Part shown: piece after piece, positions 32,062-34,911 of the stretch
Layout of the letters: the number at the start of each line of letters is the position of its first letter
Numbering within the stretch: position 1 is the stretch's first letter
Assembly: GCA_937902805.1 (NCBI GenBank)
Contig: CALEMB010000110.1
Location: 1-34,911, forward strand
Direction of reading: 5' to 3'
DNA from: an uncultured Bacteroidales bacterium
GTDB taxonomy: Bacteria; Bacteroidota; Bacteroidia; Bacteroidales; F082
DNA length: 34,911 nt
Translations under genes and position numbers: made by a program
The notes under the pieces: model-generated
What the model was told of the DNA's origin: nothing
The model's database searches: none
Seen by the model: only the letters and a program-made list of their open reading frames with translations

Positions 32062-32098
32062 CGCAATTCAAGCAAAGGCTTGGGGTTGCGGATTTTTT
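32062..32098 (+). terminator. Hairpin of the CCGCAA...TTGCGG family, fused to a promoter
   Basis: CGCAA pairs with TTGCG and an inner AAGC pairs with GCTT, followed by six T. The T-run abuts the -7 box of the SMR gene, so the hairpin insulates that promoter from upstream transcription. Confidence 0.75.
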
Positions 32099-32099
32099 G

Positions 32100-32107
32100 T
32101 ATTTTTG
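32100..32107 (+). promoter_or_regulatory. -7 promoter element of the SMR exporter
   Basis: TATTTTTG followed by CAGCC lies only 5 bp upstream of the ATG at 32113, so the mRNA should be leaderless or nearly so. Confidence 0.7.
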
Positions 32108-32112
32108 CAGCC

Positions 32113-32436
32113 ATGAACTGGATCATCCTCATCATAGCGGGTCTCTGTGAAACAGGCTTCGCTTTCTGTCTCGGCAAGACCAAACTTGCTGTCGGTACGG
32201 AGTATTGGCTGTGGATTTCAGGATTTGCCGTGCTCTATGTGCTGAGTGCCGTGCTTTTGGCGAAAGCCACGCAGACCATCCCCATCGGCATTGCCTATCC
32301 CGTCTGGACAGGCATCGGTGCCGTCGGGGCTGTGCTGTTAGGCATTTTCGTCTTCCACGAACCAGCCACCTTCTGGCGAGTGTTTTTCTTAAGCACGCTG
32401 ATTCTTTCTATTGTCGGGCTTAAGGCTGTTACGTAG
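32113..32436 (+). CDS. Small multidrug resistance (SMR) exporter, Gdx/SugE-like
   Basis: This 107-residue, four-helix membrane protein has the membrane Glu in AGLCETGFAF (the substrate/proton site of EmrE and Gdx). The GIAYPVWTGIGAVG motif resembles the SugE/Gdx guanidinium exporters more than EmrE. It should exchange protons for guanidinium or a small cation. No guanidine riboswitch was seen upstream; the promoter almost touches the ATG. Its 3' end overlaps the convergent TetR-like gene by 8 bp. Confidence 0.88.
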   Translation: MNWIILIIAGLCETGFAFCLGKTKLAVGTEYWLWISGFAVLYVLSAVLLAKATQTIPIGIAYPVWTGIGAVGAVLLGIFVFHEPATFWRVFFLSTLILSIVGLKAVT

Positions 32437-33352
32437 ATATCTTGTTCTTAAGCCGCTGCCGGGCTTTGGTGACGGAGGCGGGCGAAATGCCCAAGAGAAG
32501 GGCTTGCTCGGTCACGGAAAACTGAAGGCGGGAGAGGATGATCAGGCGAACATCGCCACGAGTGAGGTTAGGGTGTTCCTCCCTGAGAGATTCCGAGGTG
32601 AGGGAAAAGCTGTTTCGGAGCACGCGTTCCATTTCGACCCATTCGCTGTCCTGAATGTATCGGGGATTGGCGTGAAGTTCTTGCAGCAAATGGTTTTGGC
32701 TCGCAAGGGCATGCATGAGAAAATAGGAATTCACGTCGCCCTCTGGTCCGGTACCTTTGGTGGGCATAAAGGATTCACGCTCATCACTTCCAGCACGGAT
32801 GACCATCAAGAAGGCCCGCACATTCTTGCCGATGATTTCGGATGCTTGGGAAATGCTTAGCGGAGCGTGACCTTCCACGCAGGTATAGGCCAGCCCAAGA
32901 CCAACCAGAAGCAGTTGGTAATAAAGCATTTCAGCGTCTTTGCCATGAAGGTCGAAGGACTGGGCTATGGCTGCGAGTGACTCCTCTTTGAAGCCTATAT
33001 GAGTGTCGATGTACTCCTCGAAAGATGCCGCCGAAGCCATGCTTCCCATCACCAATTTAAAAAGCTCAGGCTCGTCCATTGCAAACCACAGGAGAGCCAT
33101 TCCAAAGCCTTTGAAGGGCGGATTCAAGGCAAATCCTGCGCCTATGCGTTCCTTAAACATATTGCGGGCTTGAGCTCGTACAGCTTCCAAAACACCTTCC
33201 ATGGAGCCATAGGCTGAGAAAATCGGATTGACGCCGCACCCTAATGCTGTAGAGAGGCTTCGGGCAGTGAGGGCAGAGGCACCGCCTTTTCTCACCACAT
33301 CCAAAGCGGCTGCAAGAATCTTGTCTTTTGTAATGCTTACTGGTCTTGCCAT
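32429..33352 (-). CDS. TetR-type regulator with an extra C-terminal HTH
   Basis: This 307-residue protein is longer than the usual 190-220 of TetR proteins. Residues 8-55 form the TetR helix-turn-helix (KILAAALDVVRKGG...ARSLSTALGC), and about 65-195 a TetR-like ligand domain. Residues 238-307 hold a second HTH of sigma-region-4/LuxR type (LTRGDVRLIILSRLQFSVTEQALLLGISPASVTKARQRL). The Cys-containing middle may bind a ligand; its identity is unknown. It is divergent from the acetyltransferase remnant, with TGTCCA boxes between them, and convergent with the SMR exporter, which it may control. Confidence 0.82.
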   Translation of the reverse strand: MARPVSITKDKILAAALDVVRKGGASALTARSLSTALGCGVNPIFSAYGSMEGVLEAVRAQARNMFKERIGAGFALNPPFKGFGMALLWFAMDEPELFKLVMGSMASAASFEEYIDTHIGFKEESLAAIAQSFDLHGKDAEMLYYQLLLVGLGLAYTCVEGHAPLSISQASEIIGKNVRAFLMVIRAGSDERESFMPTKGTGPEGDVNSYFLMHALASQNHLLQELHANPRYIQDSEWVEMERVLRNSFSLTSESLREEHPNLTRGDVRLIILSRLQFSVTEQALLLGISPASVTKARQRLKNKIST

Positions 33353-33383
33353 AATAAAACAATTGCTCCGTTATTGTACGCTG

Positions 33384-33391
33384 CAAAAGTA
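33384..33391 (-). promoter_or_regulatory. -7 promoter element of the TetR-like gene
   Basis: The minus strand reads TACTTTTG followed by CAGCG, 31 bp upstream of the ATG at 33352. Confidence 0.7.
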
Positions 33392-33404
33392 GGGAAAACA
33401 ACTA

Positions 33405-33509
33405 TATGTCCAGCTCAAATCGCTCTAATGTCCACTTTTTTGTCCATATCCAGTTTTTATTTCGGAACGGATATTACAGTAATTTTGCAGCCGATTTAAT
33501 ATGGACAAA
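33405..33509. promoter_or_regulatory. Cluster of TGTCCA boxes, candidate TetR operators
   Basis: TGTCCA occurs at 33407, 33429 and 33441 on the plus strand and inverted (TGGACA) at 33502. TTTGTCCATAT (33439-33449) and ATATGGACAAA (33499-33509) form a perfect 11-bp inverted repeat flanking the rightward -7 box. The cluster lies between the divergent promoters and is a good candidate for binding by the TetR-like protein. Confidence 0.6.
33480..33487 (+). promoter_or_regulatory. -7 promoter element of the acetyltransferase remnant unit
   Basis: TAATTTTG followed by CAGCC matches TAnnTTTG, 29 bp upstream of the ATG at 33517. It probably also drives the two-domain flavodoxin-like gene. Confidence 0.68.
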
Positions 33510-33516
33510 CAATAAA

Positions 33517-33651
33517 ATGAAGACAGAGATACAACCCCAAGACAGCAACCGTGCAGAAGCATTCCGCTTCCAGTTCCATCATGTGCAGATGGATGGCGGA
33601 CAAGGAGCAAGATTTTTGGATGAACTGCAAAAAAACATAAATTCACTATAA
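33517..33651 (+). pseudogene. CatA-like acetyltransferase with large internal deletion
   Basis: The 44-residue frame joins the N-terminus of a CAT-like O-acetyltransferase (IQPQDSNRAEAF) directly to its catalytic C-terminus (FHHVQMDGGQGARFLDELQ, with the HHxxxDG motif that holds the catalytic His). About 150 residues between them are missing, so the trimeric acyl-transfer fold cannot form. The frame is preserved across the deletion. Promoter and start are intact. It is the first gene after the operator cluster, followed 12 bp later by the flavodoxin-like gene. The family call is from motif recall. Confidence 0.72.
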
Positions 33652-33663
33652 AGGACACTGAGT

Positions 33664-34842
33664 ATGACAATAATATTGAATACCATAGAGGAAAAAGCTG
33701 TTTTAGAGCAAATTAGCAATCTTATTAAAGACGATGATACTGAGATTGTCAACACTTCGGACATGAAAATCGCCCACTGTATGGGCTGTAATCAGTGCTG
33801 GCTCAAAACGCCCGGTGTGTGCGCCATCAAGGACGATTATGAGAGCATCCTCAAAAAACTGGTACAAGCCGACAACCTATGGCTTGTTTCCGATACGCGT
33901 TTTGGCTTCTTGGACCACAAGGGCAAACGAATGATGGACCGCATCATGCCCATGCTGAACATGACCATCGGTTTTCGCGACGGCTGGATGCGGCATGAGT
34001 TGCGCTACCACGCACTGAACATCGGCCTCCTGTACAAAGGCAACGCGGAACAGGCAATGATGGAGGATTGGTGCAAGCGTACCGCCGCCAACATCGGTGG
34101 ACATTCGTTGGGTGCCATTCCCATTGATACAGTTTCCGACACGGTTCAAAACTCTAAACTCTCAACACTAAACTCCAAACTCTCTCATATCGTCATCATC
34201 AACGGCAGCCCACGTGTGGCGAAATTCAGCAACACGGACAAGATTATCCATTCGTTCGCCAAGGGACTGGAAGAAACTGGCATCACTTGGGAACTTCATA
34301 ACCTCTCCAACCGCAAGGAATGGGATGCTGCACGTGAGGCTTATGTTTCTCACGAACGCACCCTTATCGCTTTTCCCCTCTATGTGGAGTGCGTGCCCGG
34401 CCTGATGCTGGAATTTTTAGAGGCACTGCCCACTGAGCGCCAACAACCGGGCGAGCTATCTTTTCTCCTTCACGGAGGCATGGACGAAGGCAACGAGTTC
34501 CGTTTATGCGAGCGTTTCCTGAAGGGATTGCCCACACAGCTCGGCTGCAGCTATGGCGGCACGCTGATTCACGGCGGCAGTTTCCGCATCCGTACAGCCC
34601 CAACCGACCAAGTGGAAAAGATGGTTACTCCATATGTTGAAATGGGTCGCCTGTTTGCACAGAAAGGTAATTTCCTCACCCCTGAAGCGATAAAGTTCAC
34701 GGGCCCGGAACAGTATCCCTGGCTGTTGCGCAAAATGGTAAGTCTGCTGTTTTTGAAGAAGGTCAACGAAGAATTCGATCATTTCGCCAAGGAATGGGGC
34801 TGTACCCGACCGTTGGATGACAAACCGTATAATGGACTATAA
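33664..34842 (+). CDS. Tandem flavodoxin-like (NADPH:FMN reductase-type) protein
   Basis: This 392-residue protein has two flavodoxin-like halves. Residues 1 to about 160 resemble FMN reductase-type proteins with CMGCNQCW (39-46) and a later Cys in GVCAIKDDYE; the half lacks its usual GSPR nucleotide loop at the start. Residues 175-392 begin with HIVIINGSPRVAKFSNT, a complete FMN phosphate loop. The linker (about 162-174, NSKLSTLNSKLS) is encoded by a heptanucleotide repeat like those between other genes, suggesting fusion of two genes. The substrate is unknown. A further gene starts 9 bp after the stop. Confidence 0.8.
   Translation: MTIILNTIEEKAVLEQISNLIKDDDTEIVNTSDMKIAHCMGCNQCWLKTPGVCAIKDDYESILKKLVQADNLWLVSDTRFGFLDHKGKRMMDRIMPMLNMTIGFRDGWMRHELRYHALNIGLLYKGNAEQAMMEDWCKRTAANIGGHSLGAIPIDTVSDTVQNSKLSTLNSKLSHIVIINGSPRVAKFSNTDKIIHSFAKGLEETGITWELHNLSNRKEWDAAREAYVSHERTLIAFPLYVECVPGLMLEFLEALPTERQQPGELSFLLHGGMDEGNEFRLCERFLKGLPTQLGCSYGGTLIHGGSFRIRTAPTDQVEKMVTPYVEMGRLFAQKGNFLTPEAIKFTGPEQYPWLLRKMVSLLFLKKVNEEFDHFAKEWGCTRPLDDKPYNGL
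34146..34186 (+). repeat. Heptad repeat inside a coding sequence
   Basis: AAACTCT, AAACTCT, CAACACT, AAACTCC and AAACTCT follow at a 7-bp period inside the flavodoxin-like gene. They encode the NSKLSTLNSKLS linker between its two domains. Confidence 0.8.
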
Positions 34843-34851
34843 GTTATCGAC

Positions 34852-34911
34852 ATGGAAATATCAAATTGGTTTAAGGGTTTCGAGAAAGGTATAGCACGGC
34901 TCTCTCCAGAG
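34852..34911 (+). CDS. 5' end of a gene running off the window
   Basis: An open frame starts MEISNWFKGFEKGIARLSPE and continues to the window edge without a stop. It begins 9 bp after the flavodoxin-like gene and is probably cotranscribed. Twenty residues are too few to assign a family. Confidence 0.6.
   Translation, partial: MEISNWFKGFEKGIARLSPE

Noticed and set aside
31933..32112. Guanidine or other riboswitch upstream of the SMR exporter
   Set aside because: The promoter ends 5 bp before the ATG, leaving no leader RNA. The hairpin lies upstream of the promoter.
1..34911. tRNA, rRNA, CRISPR, prophage or transposase genes
   Set aside because: Looked for by eye on both strands. None could be supported, though very divergent tRNAs or small RNAs cannot be excluded without a covariance search.

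Overview
The window looks like a chromosomal segment of an anaerobic, fermentative member of the Bacteroidales, probably from a gut or rumen community and possibly a metagenome assembly. Three things suggest this. Most transcription units start at the Bacteroidetes-type -7 element TAnnTTTG. Shine-Dalgarno sequences are essentially absent. Most recognisable products (Rex, [FeFe] hydrogenases, Fe-alcohol dehydrogenase, Cthe_2159-type lipoprotein, SO_0444-type permease) are typical of anaerobic Bacteroidetes. No rRNA, tRNA, CRISPR array, transposase or phage gene was seen.

Layout. 1-396: gene-free DNA with an inverted repeat and degenerate direct repeats. 397-2550 (-): a small toxin-antitoxin-like pair and a Fic protein with an AbiEi-like N-terminus. 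2717-8192 (-): a five-gene operon, hypB / large FAD and Fe-S oxidoreductase / hypA / two membrane proteins, whose intercistronic gaps are filled with short-period AT-rich repeats. 8285-9766 (+): a secreted histidine acid phosphatase followed in frame by a glutathione peroxidase remnant. 9866-16669 (+): a fermentation and hydrogen block of rex, Fe-ADH, a [2Fe-2S] thioredoxin-like ferredoxin, a sensory [FeFe] hydrogenase with a PAS domain, a SpoIIE/PP2C phosphatase and a ferredoxin-type [FeFe] hydrogenase. 16769-17882: the 3' parts of frdB (-) and aspA (+) joined head to head at a short palindrome. 18080-26097 (+): flavin and redox genes with several broken members, then a MarR/OhrR-led run through a flavodoxin, a radical SAM protein, an MBL-fold protein and a PhzF protein. 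26084-26473 (-): a C_GCAxxG_C_C protein. 26589-29054 (+): a surface lipoprotein and an outer-membrane protein. 29293-31325 (+): a metal efflux permease and a ZIP transporter. 31339-34911: a methyltransferase (-), an SMR exporter (+), an unusual two-HTH TetR (-) divergent from an acetyltransferase remnant, a two-domain flavodoxin-like protein and the start of one more gene.

How the genes fit together. Rex (NADH/NAD+ sensing), Fe-ADH (NADH to alcohol) and the hydrogenases (reduced ferredoxin to H2) form an electron-disposal module. The sensory hydrogenase and phosphatase probably report H2 or redox state to the expression or activity of the catalytic enzyme. The hypB-hypA operon points to a nickel-dependent or Fe-S redox function, but no [NiFe] hydrogenase lies in the window.

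Two themes run through the whole window. One is a heptanucleotide repeat family placed directly upstream of start codons, which in one case has become an in-frame protein linker. The other is the high number of partly deleted genes: gpx, amidohydrolase, a ferritin-like gene, catA-like, frdB, aspA and a slightly shortened flavodoxin. Genome decay and assembly artefacts must both be considered for these.
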